This document shows positions 25,726-34,487 of a stretch of 64,000 bases of DNA, one piece after another. This stretch comes from JAFGCL01 sp964492335. GTDB taxonomy: Bacteria > Chloroflexota > Dehalococcoidia > UBA2247 > RBG-13-53-26. The notes beneath the pieces were generated by a model that saw only the letters and a program-made list of their open reading frames with translations, was not told where the DNA came from and made no database searches. The DNA is taken from the NCBI GenBank assembly GCA_964492335.1, contig CAZBJX010000004.1, positions 1 to 64,000 on the forward strand, in the 5' to 3' direction. A program made the position numbers and the translations under genes. Within the stretch, counting starts at the first letter, position 1; each line of letters starts with the position of its first letter.

Positions 25726-27291
25726 CTAGGACCACTTCCAGACCGGGTGTTGCCTGCCCGGGACCGGCGCGCGCATCAGGTTGCCGTCGGAGACGAGTCG
25801 CCGCACCTCCCGCCGTGACTGGCTGGCACTGACGCCCAGCCTGCGGGACAGCGCCAGGGCCAGCTCATCCTGCGAGCGGCCCGAGTTGCCCAGCCGCTCA
25901 ATGCCGTCGCTGGACAGCAGTTTCCACACGAACCCCTGGGTGTTGGCCTTGGCAACCCTTTCCTTCAGGGCCGGGTCGCCGCTCCTGGCCAGCTTCAGCA
26001 TCTCGTCCCAGGCCTCGCTGACTTCGTGCTCGTAGGCGTGGACTATCTCCATCATCTGGCCGGCGTTGAAGGTGGTGGTCTCCGCCACCGGCCGATTGGC
26101 GTTGTACTTGGACCAGTCCCGGGTCAGTATCCTGATGCCGTACTCGTCGGCCCGTTCCCTGACCTCGGTCCCGGGCATGGGCGCCAGGAGGTGGAAGCCG
26201 TAGGCCACCTTGTAGGTGTCAAAGAGCTCCCTGGCCAGGGCCACCGTCTGGCCGGCCGTCTTCGGGTCCTCGCCGGGCAACCCCAGTATGAAGGATGCCA
26301 GCACGTTGAGGCCCGACTCAGTGGCCATCCTGATGGCTTCCCTGGACTTGGCCGTGGTGATCCCCTTCTTGATGGTGTCCAGGATCTTCTGTGAGCCGGA
26401 TTCCAGCCCGAAGCACACCCAGTTGCAGCCGGCTTCCTTCATGGTTTGCAGCACCTGCGGGCTTATGGTATCCACCCGCGAGTAGACGGACCAGGTGATC
26501 TTCAGCCCCCGGTCCCGTATGCCCTGGCAGATGGCCTGGACATGGGGCTCCCTGACCGTGAAGGTGTCGTCCACGATGTTGATCTCCCCGAACCCCAGCT
26601 CCCGGTGGATCATCTCGATTTCGTCGACCACCAGCCCGGGGTCGCGGTAGCGGACTCCCCGGCCGAACATCCTGGGGGCAGAGCAGAAGATGCATCCGAA
26701 GGGGCAGCCGCGGCTGGTAATGACGGTGCAGGGCACCTTCAGGGCCCGGTACTTGGACAGGGGGAGCAGGTCCCTCGCCGGCAGCGGCAGGCTGTCCAGG
26801 TCCTTGATGCGCGGCCGCGGGGCATTGACCACGGCCCTGCCGTCGCGTCTGAAGGCGATTCCGGCCACGGCAGCCATGTCGCCGCCCCGGGACAGGGTCT
26901 GCACCAGATCCACGACCGTCTGGTCCCCCTCGCCCACCACCACCGCATCGATCCAGGGGGCTTTGTCGATCAGCTCGGGGGCCACGAAGCTGGCATGAGG
27001 CCCGCCTATCAGGGTGACCAGCCCCGGGTCGAACTCCTTGCTCAGGCGAAGGACCCGCGAGGCCGCCTTGGAGTTGATTGTGGAGCAGGTAGCGCCGACG
27101 AAGTCCGGCCGGAACTCACCCAGCTCCCTTCTCAGCATGCCAGGCGAATAGCGGGCCATGAGAAGGTCCAGGATGCGCACCTCGACCCCCTCCCGGCGGA
27201 GAATCCCGGCCAGGTAGGCCAGCCCCAGCGGGGGCACCGGACACTCTTCGTATGGGTAAGGCGTGTTTATCAGAAGAACCCGTTTTGACAT
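25726..27291 (-). CDS. B12-binding radical SAM protein with C-terminal winged-helix-like domain
   Basis: 521 aa. Residues 1-~150 form a cobalamin-binding Rossmann domain (LLINTPYPYEECPVPPLGLAYLAG, IGGPHASF). The radical SAM core follows with CPFGCIFC binding the 4Fe-4S cluster, then GLESGSQKILDTIKKG and FILGLPGEDPKT. The last ~80 residues (LGNSGRSQDELALALS to HPVWKWS) look like a winged helix, unusual for the family. Class B methyltransferase or ring-rearrangement chemistry is expected; substrate unknown. Its Shine-Dalgarno (GGGGGAG) nearly touches the ATG. It is divergent from the macrodomain operon. Confidence 0.8.
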   Translation of the reverse strand: MSKRVLLINTPYPYEECPVPPLGLAYLAGILRREGVEVRILDLLMARYSPGMLRRELGEFRPDFVGATCSTINSKAASRVLRLSKEFDPGLVTLIGGPHASFVAPELIDKAPWIDAVVVGEGDQTVVDLVQTLSRGGDMAAVAGIAFRRDGRAVVNAPRPRIKDLDSLPLPARDLLPLSKYRALKVPCTVITSRGCPFGCIFCSAPRMFGRGVRYRDPGLVVDEIEMIHRELGFGEINIVDDTFTVREPHVQAICQGIRDRGLKITWSVYSRVDTISPQVLQTMKEAGCNWVCFGLESGSQKILDTIKKGITTAKSREAIRMATESGLNVLASFILGLPGEDPKTAGQTVALARELFDTYKVAYGFHLLAPMPGTEVRERADEYGIRILTRDWSKYNANRPVAETTTFNAGQMMEIVHAYEHEVSEAWDEMLKLARSGDPALKERVAKANTQGFVWKLLSSDGIERLGNSGRSQDELALALSRRLGVSASQSRREVRRLVSDGNLMRAPVPGRQHPVWKWS

Positions 27292-27428
27292 CTCCCCCCG
27301 CAGCCGCGCGCTCTACCGCAGTTGAGATTGTGGGCCAAAACGGCAGTCCTGTCAAGGTGAAGGCCTTCGGCCCGGGCTATGGTATCGTCCAGGGGGGTTG
27401 ACTATAATGGGGGCGATGGAGGCGGCAG

Positions 27429-27989
27429 ATGCAGGTGATTATCAACAGGACCAGGCTCTCCATGATACAGGGCGACATCACCAGGCAGGAGACGGAGGCC
27501 ATAGTCAACGCCGCCAACTCCAGCCTCATGGGTGGCGGCGGTGTGGACGGCGCCATCCACCGCGCGGGCGGCCCGGCCATCCTGGAGGAGTGCAAGAAGA
27601 TCGTGAAGAAGCAGGGGCGGCTGCCGACCGGGAAGGCGGTCATCACCACCGGGGGCAGCCTGAGCGCGGCCCGCGTGATCCACACCGTCGGCCCCATCTG
27701 GCATGGCGGTGAGAACGGCGAGGCGGGACTCCTGGCCAGCGCCTACAGGGAGAGCCTGGCGCTGGCAGTGGCCGGCGGCCTCAAGACCATCTCCTTCCCA
27801 TCGATAAGCACCGGGGCCTACGGCTACCCGGTGGGCCTGGCGGCGGAGGTGGCCATCCGCACGGTTATCGCGTTTCTCAAGAAGGACGCGTCTCTTGAGG
27901 AGGTCGTCTTCGTCCTCTTCGACCATCGGACCTGCGTGGTGTACATCGAGGCGCTGGAGCGCCTGCTGCCCGGGGGCGGACATGGCTGA
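27429..27989 (+). CDS. Macrodomain protein (ADP-ribose binding or hydrolysis)
   Basis: 186 aa, MacroD-type. IQGDITRQETEAIVNAANSSL and GGGGVDGAIHRAGG form the ADP-ribose pocket; SISTGAYGYP is the phosphate loop. Family members remove ADP-ribose from proteins or hydrolyse O-acetyl-ADP-ribose. GGAGG lies six bases before the ATG; TATAAT at about 27402-27407 may serve as the -10. The stop overlaps the start of the HDAC-like gene (ATGGCTGA), so the two are translationally coupled. Confidence 0.88.
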   Translation: MQVIINRTRLSMIQGDITRQETEAIVNAANSSLMGGGGVDGAIHRAGGPAILEECKKIVKKQGRLPTGKAVITTGGSLSAARVIHTVGPIWHGGENGEAGLLASAYRESLALAVAGGLKTISFPSISTGAYGYPVGLAAEVAIRTVIAFLKKDASLEEVVFVLFDHRTCVVYIEALERLLPGGGHG

Positions 27990-28872
27990 GCGCGTTCCGG
28001 CCGGCCGTGCCGGAGGGCGCACCGGCATTTTCTTTCACTACCAGGACGGGGAGAGGCTGCGCGATTTCCCCGCGGCCCTGGCCGGCGTCCTGGAGAGAGA
28101 GAACGTCTTCTTCTTCGACGCCTACTATCCGGGAAAGCCGCCCTCCCTCTTCGACCTGGAGCCCATAGACGAGGCCACCCTCTCGCGGGTCCACACGCCG
28201 CAGATGGTGCGGCAGGTGAAGGGGACCGGCGCCTACCAGGGCGCGCTGCTGTCGGCCTCCGGCACCGTGGCCGCGGCGGTGAGGATATGGACAGGCGAGA
28301 TAGACAATGCCTTCGTCTTCACGGGATACGGCGACCATCATGCCGGGACCAGCTTCTTCGGCGGGGGATGCTGCTTCAATGGCGCGGCCATCGCCATCCA
28401 TGAGCTGAGGAGGCGGTTCGAAGCGCGCCGGGCCGCCATCATCGACACCGATGCTCATCATGGGGACGGCACCTGGCAGGTCTTTGAGGATGACCCCGAT
28501 GTCCTGTATGTCTGCCTTTGCTCCGGCGGGTTCGAGGAGCGCCGGAACAAGGTGAACATCCACGTGCCCTGGCCCACCACGGACGACGTGTACGTCGCAC
28601 TGGTGAAGGAGGGGTTTGTCCCTCGCGCCAGGAGCTTTCGCCCGGACATCATCTTCTGGAACTGGGGCTACGATGGGACGCAGGGCGAATACGGCGACAT
28701 GGGGCTCTCGCCCGGCTGCCACGCGCGGCTGGCCAGGGAGCTGTTGCAGGCCGCCGGCGAGGTGTGCTCCGGCCGGATGGTCGCCGTCCTTTGCGGCGGC
28801 GGCCGGCGCGATCTGGCGCGGGAGATCATTCCCGGCCTGATCGGTGTCCTCTGCGAGCAGAAGGTGCTATAA
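27982..28872 (+). CDS. Histone-deacetylase-superfamily protein coupled to the macrodomain gene
   Basis: 296 aa. His119-His120 in GYGDHHAG, zinc ligands Asp157 and His159 in IDTDAHHGDG, and a probable third ligand Asp231 in NWGYDGTQGEYGDMG. The final Gly-rich loop is LCGGGRRD, so the catalytic Tyr of classical enzymes is replaced by Arg275. The first ATG in phase overlaps the macrodomain stop by 8 bp. Pairing a deacylase fold with an ADP-ribose-binding fold suggests removal or sensing of acyl/ADP-ribosyl modifications; this is inference. Confidence 0.82.
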   Translation: MAERVPAGRAGGRTGIFFHYQDGERLRDFPAALAGVLERENVFFFDAYYPGKPPSLFDLEPIDEATLSRVHTPQMVRQVKGTGAYQGALLSASGTVAAAVRIWTGEIDNAFVFTGYGDHHAGTSFFGGGCCFNGAAIAIHELRRRFEARRAAIIDTDAHHGDGTWQVFEDDPDVLYVCLCSGGFEERRNKVNIHVPWPTTDDVYVALVKEGFVPRARSFRPDIIFWNWGYDGTQGEYGDMGLSPGCHARLARELLQAAGEVCSGRMVAVLCGGGRRDLAREIIPGLIGVLCEQKVL

Positions 28873-28900
28873 TGAAGCGCGGACGTGCAGGGGAAGCGTC

Positions 28901-29287
28901 ATGATCATCAAGTACACGCACCCCGAGCTGGGTGAGGATGTGGCGGGCCGGGCCGGCTTCTACACCCCCGTCGAGGAGTTCACTATGCCGTACAACGGGC
29001 GGGAGGTGCTCTATATCCTGGGAACGGGGAGGCTGGAGAGGCCGTGCTGCGGCGGGGCCTGCGGTTTCGGCTACCTGCAGGTGCCCGGCTTCCTGGTCCA
29101 CAGGCACAAGTGGGGCCGGGGTGGCCCGTCTCCGGTGTCGGAAGTTGAGATCATCGAGAACGAGGCGGACCGCAACGGGATCAGAAAGGCCCTGATGCTC
29201 AAGCACCAAGGCGCCCAGGTGGAGATATGGAACACCCACTACGCGCAGGAGAGCGGACCGCTGGTGGGCCCGGGAACCGCAGCTTGA
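28901..29287 (+). CDS. Unknown Cys-motif protein in the macrodomain operon
   Basis: 128 aa, not recognised. GGGGAA is well placed before the ATG. The N-terminal part is beta-rich (YNGREVLYILGTGRLE), then RPCCGGACGFGYLQVPGFL carries a CC-x3-C motif that could bind metal, and the rest is mixed. TGCTATAAT at 28865-28873 overlaps the HDAC-like stop and could be an internal extended -10 promoter. The stop codon is only five bases before tRNA-Ser. Confidence 0.6.
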   Translation: MIIKYTHPELGEDVAGRAGFYTPVEEFTMPYNGREVLYILGTGRLERPCCGGACGFGYLQVPGFLVHRHKWGRGGPSPVSEVEIIENEADRNGIRKALMLKHQGAQVEIWNTHYAQESGPLVGPGTAA

Positions 29288-29292
29288 TCACG

Positions 29293-29385
29293 GGAGGGAT
29301 CGCATAGAGGTCTAGTGCGGGCGCCTGCTAAGCGCTTACGGGGGCCAAACCTCCGTCGTGGGTTCGAATCCCACTCCCTCCGCCA
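29293..29385 (+). tRNA. tRNA-Ser (anticodon GCU)
   Basis: Class II tRNA. Acceptor stem GGAGGGA/TCCCTCC, discriminator G, encoded CCA (29383-29385). D stem GCA/TGC, anticodon loop CTGCTAA with GCT at 29327-29329, a long variable arm (ACGGGGG/CCTCCGT) and T arm GTGGG-TTCGAAT-CCCAC. It reads AGC/AGU. It starts 5 bp after the preceding stop codon, so it probably shares that transcript and is released by processing. Confidence 0.95.
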
Positions 29386-29451
29386 GCCTCAGCCACCCCC
29401 TGCCCCCGGGCCCTGGGCCGGCACCGCGCCCGCTGCCGGAACCACCACACC

Positions 29452-30735
29452 ATGAAGCGATTTCACATCTGGACCATCGGCTGCCAGATGAACAAGGCCG
29501 ATTCGGCATTCGTGGCCGGCTGCCTGGAGCGCGCCGGGCTGACTCCCGTGAAGACCCCCGACGAAGCCGACCTGGTCCTGCTGAACAGCTGCGTGGTCAG
29601 GGGCCATGCCGAGGACCGGGTGGTCAACAAGCTCCGGTCGCTCCGGGGGCTCAAGAAGAAGCGCCCGGAATCCCGGGTCCTACTCACCGGATGCATGGTC
29701 GATTCCCGGATTGACGAGCTGTCGGAGCGCTTCCCGTGGGTGGACCTCTTCTTCCGTCCCCAGCAGTGGAGCGCGCTGTCAGACTGGGCCGCGGAGCGCG
29801 GCCTGCCGGCCCTGACCGGCGGCCCTTTGCCCCCGGGGGACCCCCCGGTGAGCGCCTGGGTCCCCATAATACACGGCTGCGACAGCTTCTGCTCATACTG
29901 CATCGTCCCTTTCCGCCGGGGCAGGGTGCGCAGCCGCGACCCCGCCGAGATCTGCAGCCAAGCGCGGGGCCTGGTGGAGCGCGGGACCAGGGAGGTGGTG
30001 CTGCTGGGGCAGATAGTGGACGCCTACGGGCATGACCTGCCTTCCCGGCCGGACCTGGCTGACCTGCTCACGGAGCTCAATGGAATCGAAGGATTGTGGC
30101 GCATTCGATTCCTGACCAGCCATCCGGTCTACATGAGCCGCAAGCTCATCGATGCCATCGCCAGCCTGGACAAGGTGTGCCGTCATATCAGCCTCCCCTT
30201 CCAGGCGGGAGACGACGATATCCTGGGGGCGATGAAGAGGGGCTACACCGTGGAGGAATACCTCGGCCTGGTAGCGGCAATACGGGCCAGGATGCCCGAT
30301 GTCGCCCTCAGCACCGACGTGATCGTCGGCTTCCCCGGGGAGACCGATGCGCGGTTCGCCGGGACGATGGAGGTGCTGCGCCGGGCGCGCTTCGACCAGG
30401 TGCACATCGCCATGTACTCTCCCCGTCCGGGCACCATGGCCGCCAGGCGGATGCCGGACGATGTTCCGCCCCGGGTCAAGGAGGCCCGCCGTGCCCGGGC
30501 CGAAGCCCTCCAGAGCAGCATCGCAGCTGAGATCAACCAGGCCTTCCTGGGACGCACGGTGGCTGTCCTGGTGGAGGGGCGCAAGAGGGGAAGATGGTGG
30601 GGGCGAACGGAAGGGGACAAGCTGGTCTTCTTCCCCTCTGAAGGCAGCCCGGAGGGGCAGATGGCCGACGTCAGGATAGAAGCCGGCGGCCCTTTCGGGC
30701 TACGGGGGTCCCTGGCCGAGCGCCCACTCGGCTGA
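29452..30735 (+). CDS. miaB: tRNA-2-methylthio-N6-dimethylallyladenosine synthase (MiaB-like)
   Basis: 427 aa. UPF0004 N-terminal domain with cluster Cys in TIGCQMNKAD, LLNSCVVR and LTGCMV; radical SAM motif CDSFCSYC; C-terminal TRAM domain (FLGRTVAVLVEG). Methylthiolates i6A37 in tRNAs reading UNN codons; the closely related MtaB/RimO families are less likely given ..NKAD and IVPF.RG.. motifs. No clear Shine-Dalgarno. It lies 66 bp after tRNA-Ser. Its last 36 bp overlap the convergent DUF5343 gene. Confidence 0.88.
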   Translation: MKRFHIWTIGCQMNKADSAFVAGCLERAGLTPVKTPDEADLVLLNSCVVRGHAEDRVVNKLRSLRGLKKKRPESRVLLTGCMVDSRIDELSERFPWVDLFFRPQQWSALSDWAAERGLPALTGGPLPPGDPPVSAWVPIIHGCDSFCSYCIVPFRRGRVRSRDPAEICSQARGLVERGTREVVLLGQIVDAYGHDLPSRPDLADLLTELNGIEGLWRIRFLTSHPVYMSRKLIDAIASLDKVCRHISLPFQAGDDDILGAMKRGYTVEEYLGLVAAIRARMPDVALSTDVIVGFPGETDARFAGTMEVLRRARFDQVHIAMYSPRPGTMAARRMPDDVPPRVKEARRARAEALQSSIAAEINQAFLGRTVAVLVEGRKRGRWWGRTEGDKLVFFPSEGSPEGQMADVRIEAGGPFGLRGSLAERPLG

Positions 30736-31506
30736 CGCCAGCCCCAGGTTCCTGTTCAGGACCTCTTTCCAGCACTCCATCCACGTGGCCTTGAACTCGT
30801 CCGACCACTCGTCCCTGAAGCCGGGGAACTTGTCTATCCAGGCTGCGGTGGCCTGCAGCGCCCGGTGATTGGCCAGCCACTGCGCCCTGACGTCCTCGGT
30901 CCAATCGGGGTCGAATGCCGGCAGCTTGGCGGCCAGGTGATTGGCGGCGACGGCCGCGCTTCGCCTGGGGGCCCGGCCCCGCGCCGCCGGGACCCCGCGG
31001 CTGCCGCCCGGGGCAACGGCCTCGCGCCTGTGGGGCATGCCCACGCGGGACCTGGTCAGCAGGCCCGGGGACAGCTCCATGCCGGCGTCCTTGGCCAGCG
31101 CCAGGAAGAAGGTCACGCACTTCTTGCCCACGTTGCCCCTGGCGCCGATGCCCGCGAAAGCCGCCTGCAGATGGCCCATGGTGGCGCGCTCCAGGGCGAT
31201 ACCGCTGACAATGGGGGCGTAGGACTCCTCCACGATCTGCTTCATGAGCCGCTGCCGGCCATCCCCCTCCGATGATGCCAGGTCCAGCAGGGTCTGGGTG
31301 GGCGTGCCGTCTCCGGCCACCAGCCCCAGGAAGGACAGGGCCGCCTTGACGGTCACTCCCGTGCTGTCAGACAGGCCCAGCTCGCGGTAGTAGCTGGAGT
31401 CCATGCGGGTGGGCTGGCGCTCCTTCACGCTCTCCAGGACCCTGGCCCAGGTCATGTAGGTCACATAAGGTGGTCTGGCACCGCGCCCGACGTCTCTCGC
31501 AGCCAT
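30700..31506 (-). CDS. DUF5343-like protein
   Basis: 268 aa. The N-terminal ~140 residues (PPYVTYMTWARVLESVKE, YYRELGLSDSTGVTVKAALSFLGLV) match the DUF5343 pattern: two small helical, winged-helix-like units. Middle region Arg/Ala/Pro-rich; the C-terminal ~80 residues are helical with WTEDVRAQWLANH and WSDEFKATWMECW, two related Trp-containing motifs. GGAGGAG precedes the ATG. Regulatory DNA upstream is exceptional (see 31543-31586), arguing for tight control. Function unknown; DUF5343 proteins often occur in defence- or stress-linked loci. Confidence 0.65.
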   Translation of the reverse strand: MAARDVGRGARPPYVTYMTWARVLESVKERQPTRMDSSYYRELGLSDSTGVTVKAALSFLGLVAGDGTPTQTLLDLASSEGDGRQRLMKQIVEESYAPIVSGIALERATMGHLQAAFAGIGARGNVGKKCVTFFLALAKDAGMELSPGLLTRSRVGMPHRREAVAPGGSRGVPAARGRAPRRSAAVAANHLAAKLPAFDPDWTEDVRAQWLANHRALQATAAWIDKFPGFRDEWSDEFKATWMECWKEVLNRNLGLASAEWALGQGPP

Positions 31507-31542
31507 CAGTCAACACTCCTCCGTCGCGAAATCGAGCCTTCG

Positions 31543-31586
31543 GGATTATAGCACTGCATGAAATGACATGTCAATAGTGCTAATCC
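31543..31586 (-). promoter_or_regulatory. Consensus promoter with operator-like inverted repeat for the DUF5343-like gene
   Basis: Minus strand: TTGACA (31574-31569), an 18-bp spacer, TATAAT (31550-31545) with TGC before it. Overlaid on it are the arms GGATTA-TA-GCACT (31543-31555) and AGTGCTAATCC (31576-31586), plus the palindrome TGACATGTCA (31564-31573). The inverted repeat spans both promoter boxes, as expected for a repressor site. The surrounding ~130 bp is much richer in A+T than the rest of the window. Confidence 0.65.
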
Positions 31587-31694
31587 GAATGTAAGTGATT
31601 TGTAGCCTGAAATACTAACTGAAATGCTAGAATCTGAAACCTTCCTATAGGAATCACGAGTGGACGGTTCTTCTATCTCACGTGTGCGCGCCTC

Positions 31695-31724
31695 TTGACA
31701 GGATTCAGAAATACGTAGTACCAT
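31695..31724 (+). promoter_or_regulatory. Promoter of the FtsZ-like cluster
   Basis: TTGACA at 31695-31700, an 18-bp spacer and TACCAT at 31719-31724. The leader to the first gene is ~90 nt. The region 31507-31818 holds only this and the divergent promoter. Confidence 0.55.
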
Positions 31725-31818
31725 GTGCGGCAGCACCGCAACCTGACTTCGGCGCCAAGTCAGTTGTGGGGGGGACAGGACTACCGGGGAGAGAAAAGCA
31801 TAAGGAGGAGAAGAAGAA

Positions 31819-32853
31819 GTGAATCATGCCGATCACAGAGTCCCAGCGCCGCTCAAGGTAATTGGTGTAGGAGGCGGAGGGTGCAATGCCGTCAAGCGCA
31901 TGCTCAAAAACCCCACCCCGGGATGCCAGTACATCGTGTGTAACACTGACATCAAGTCCCTTGATTCGGTCCCCGGCGAGATACTGTCGGTGCAGATCGG
32001 TGAGCATCTGACCCGGGGGTTCGGCGCCGGCGGAGACGCCAGGGTGGGCGAGCGGGCCGCCGAAGAGGGCCGCTTCCTCCTCAAGAGGGCCCTGAAGGAT
32101 GCCGAACTGGTCTTCATCACCGCGGGCATGGGTGGGGGGACCGGGACCGGCGCAGCGCCGGTGGTGGCGCAGATAGCCAAGGAGAGCCGCGCTCTCGTGG
32201 TGGGCATTGTCACCACTCCCTTCTCCTTCGAGGGCAAGAAGCGCTTCCAGCTGGCCCTGGGCGGCATTCGCCGGCTGAGGGCCGAGGTTGACAACCTGAT
32301 AATCATCCACAACGACAGGCTTCTTCAGTACACGGACTCCCACACTCCGACCCAGCACGCATTTGGCGTGGCCGACGAGGCGATCTCCGAGGGGATCATG
32401 GCCGTGTCCAACCTGGTCAATGTCCCGGGAGAGATCAATGTCGACCTGGCTGACGTGAAGGCAGTCATGGGCATCCCGGGCGGGGCACTCATGGCCATTG
32501 GCCGGGCGGACGGCAGGTCTCGCTATCCGGCCCAGGAGGCGGCGGAGATGGCCATCGAGAACCCTCTCCTCGAGATCGAAGTGTCCGGCGCGCGGGGAGT
32601 GTTGTTCAACTTCGCCGGCGGCCCTGACCTGACCCTGGGCGAGGTGAACGACGCCGCCAACTTGATCGCCCGGGAGGTGGACCCCAGCGCCCTCATGTTC
32701 TTCGGCATGTCGTCCCCCTGCGAGGAGATGAGGAACGAGGTGAAGGTGACTCTGGTGGCCACCGGCATCAATCCTCCGCTGCCCACGAACTGGATGTCCG
32801 AACTGAAGGAGGATCTCCGGGTCTTCATCAGAGGCAAGAGGCCAACCTGGTAG
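31819..32853 (+). CDS. FtsZ-like tubulin-family GTPase, copy 1
   Basis: 344 aa. Full FtsZ GTPase domain: VIGVGGGGCNAVKRM, NTD-x-KSLD, the tubulin signature GMGGGTGTG (103-111), TTPFSFEGKKR, and the T7 synergy loop NVDLADVK (207-214) with both catalytic acids. The C-terminal domain is present (GGPDLTLGEVNDAA), but the chain stops at EDLRVFIRGKRPTW without a long linker or the usual FtsZ C-terminal peptide. GTG start behind GGAGG. It can probably polymerise and hydrolyse GTP. It heads a cluster of three such genes; no mur/fts division genes are nearby. Confidence 0.88.
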   Translation: MNHADHRVPAPLKVIGVGGGGCNAVKRMLKNPTPGCQYIVCNTDIKSLDSVPGEILSVQIGEHLTRGFGAGGDARVGERAAEEGRFLLKRALKDAELVFITAGMGGGTGTGAAPVVAQIAKESRALVVGIVTTPFSFEGKKRFQLALGGIRRLRAEVDNLIIIHNDRLLQYTDSHTPTQHAFGVADEAISEGIMAVSNLVNVPGEINVDLADVKAVMGIPGGALMAIGRADGRSRYPAQEAAEMAIENPLLEIEVSGARGVLFNFAGGPDLTLGEVNDAANLIAREVDPSALMFFGMSSPCEEMRNEVKVTLVATGINPPLPTNWMSELKEDLRVFIRGKRPTW

Positions 32854-32947
32854 ATTCGGGAGCGCCGGCCGGCAGCCAGGCGGCTTCCAGCGCCCGGCGA
32901 GCAAGTGGTGAGAAGAAGAATAGATTAACGGAAGGAGGGCGAGCCTA

Positions 32948-34081
<1,134 letters not shown>

Positions 34082-34123
34082 GGTTCGGGGTGATTGCGCC
34101 CAATCCGAGGGAGGTGTCGGCAG

Positions 34124-34345
34124 ATGACTCGAGTCATTGGTTGGATAAACATCGTGGCGGGCATCTGTCTCTTGTCGCTGATCCTGTCTGGCGTGCTCAG
34201 CCGTCTGCTGACGGGCATCGCCGGCTGGAACCAGTTCGACACCATCCCGGCGAAGGTGGTTGTCTGCATCGGAGGGATACTGGCCATTCTGAGTTCCGTC
34301 TACCTTGTCATGGGACAGTCAAGGGGGAGAGGCAGTCGGGGCTGA
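34124..34345 (+). CDS. Small two-helix membrane protein A of the FtsZ cluster
   Basis: 73 aa. Two hydrophobic segments: INIVAGICLLSLILSGVLS (~8-26) and AKVVVCIGGILAILSSVYLVM (~43-63), with a short connector and a basic tail. GAGGGAGG lies ahead of the ATG. The N-terminal W-[IM]-N-x-[IV]-[AS]-G motif and helix layout match protein B at 35666, so the two are probably paralogs. A membrane tether or partner for the adjacent FtsZ-like proteins is inferred from position only. Confidence 0.7.
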   Translation: MTRVIGWINIVAGICLLSLILSGVLSRLLTGIAGWNQFDTIPAKVVVCIGGILAILSSVYLVMGQSRGRGSRG

Positions 34346-34372
34346 GCGGCCACCGCACCAGTGAATTTGGCG

Positions 34373-34433
34373 CAGGAGTTGGCGTGAGGACGGGGTGCCC
34401 CGGTCAGTCACGTCAGCCTCAAGCCAACTCCTG
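34373..34433 (+). other. Long RNA hairpin between membrane protein A and FtsZ-like copy 3
   Basis: CAGGAGTTGGC-g-TGAGG (34373-34389) pairs with CCTCA-a-GCCAACTCCTG (34417-34433): 16 bp with one mismatch. The loop contains GGGGTGCCCC, which can itself fold. No U-run follows. It may be an RNA-processing or partial-termination site that sets protein ratios in the operon. Confidence 0.55.
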
Positions 34434-34487
34434 CAGAGGACAAGAGGGGCCTGAAGACGAAATACTACTAGAAGAGGGAGGTGCAGA

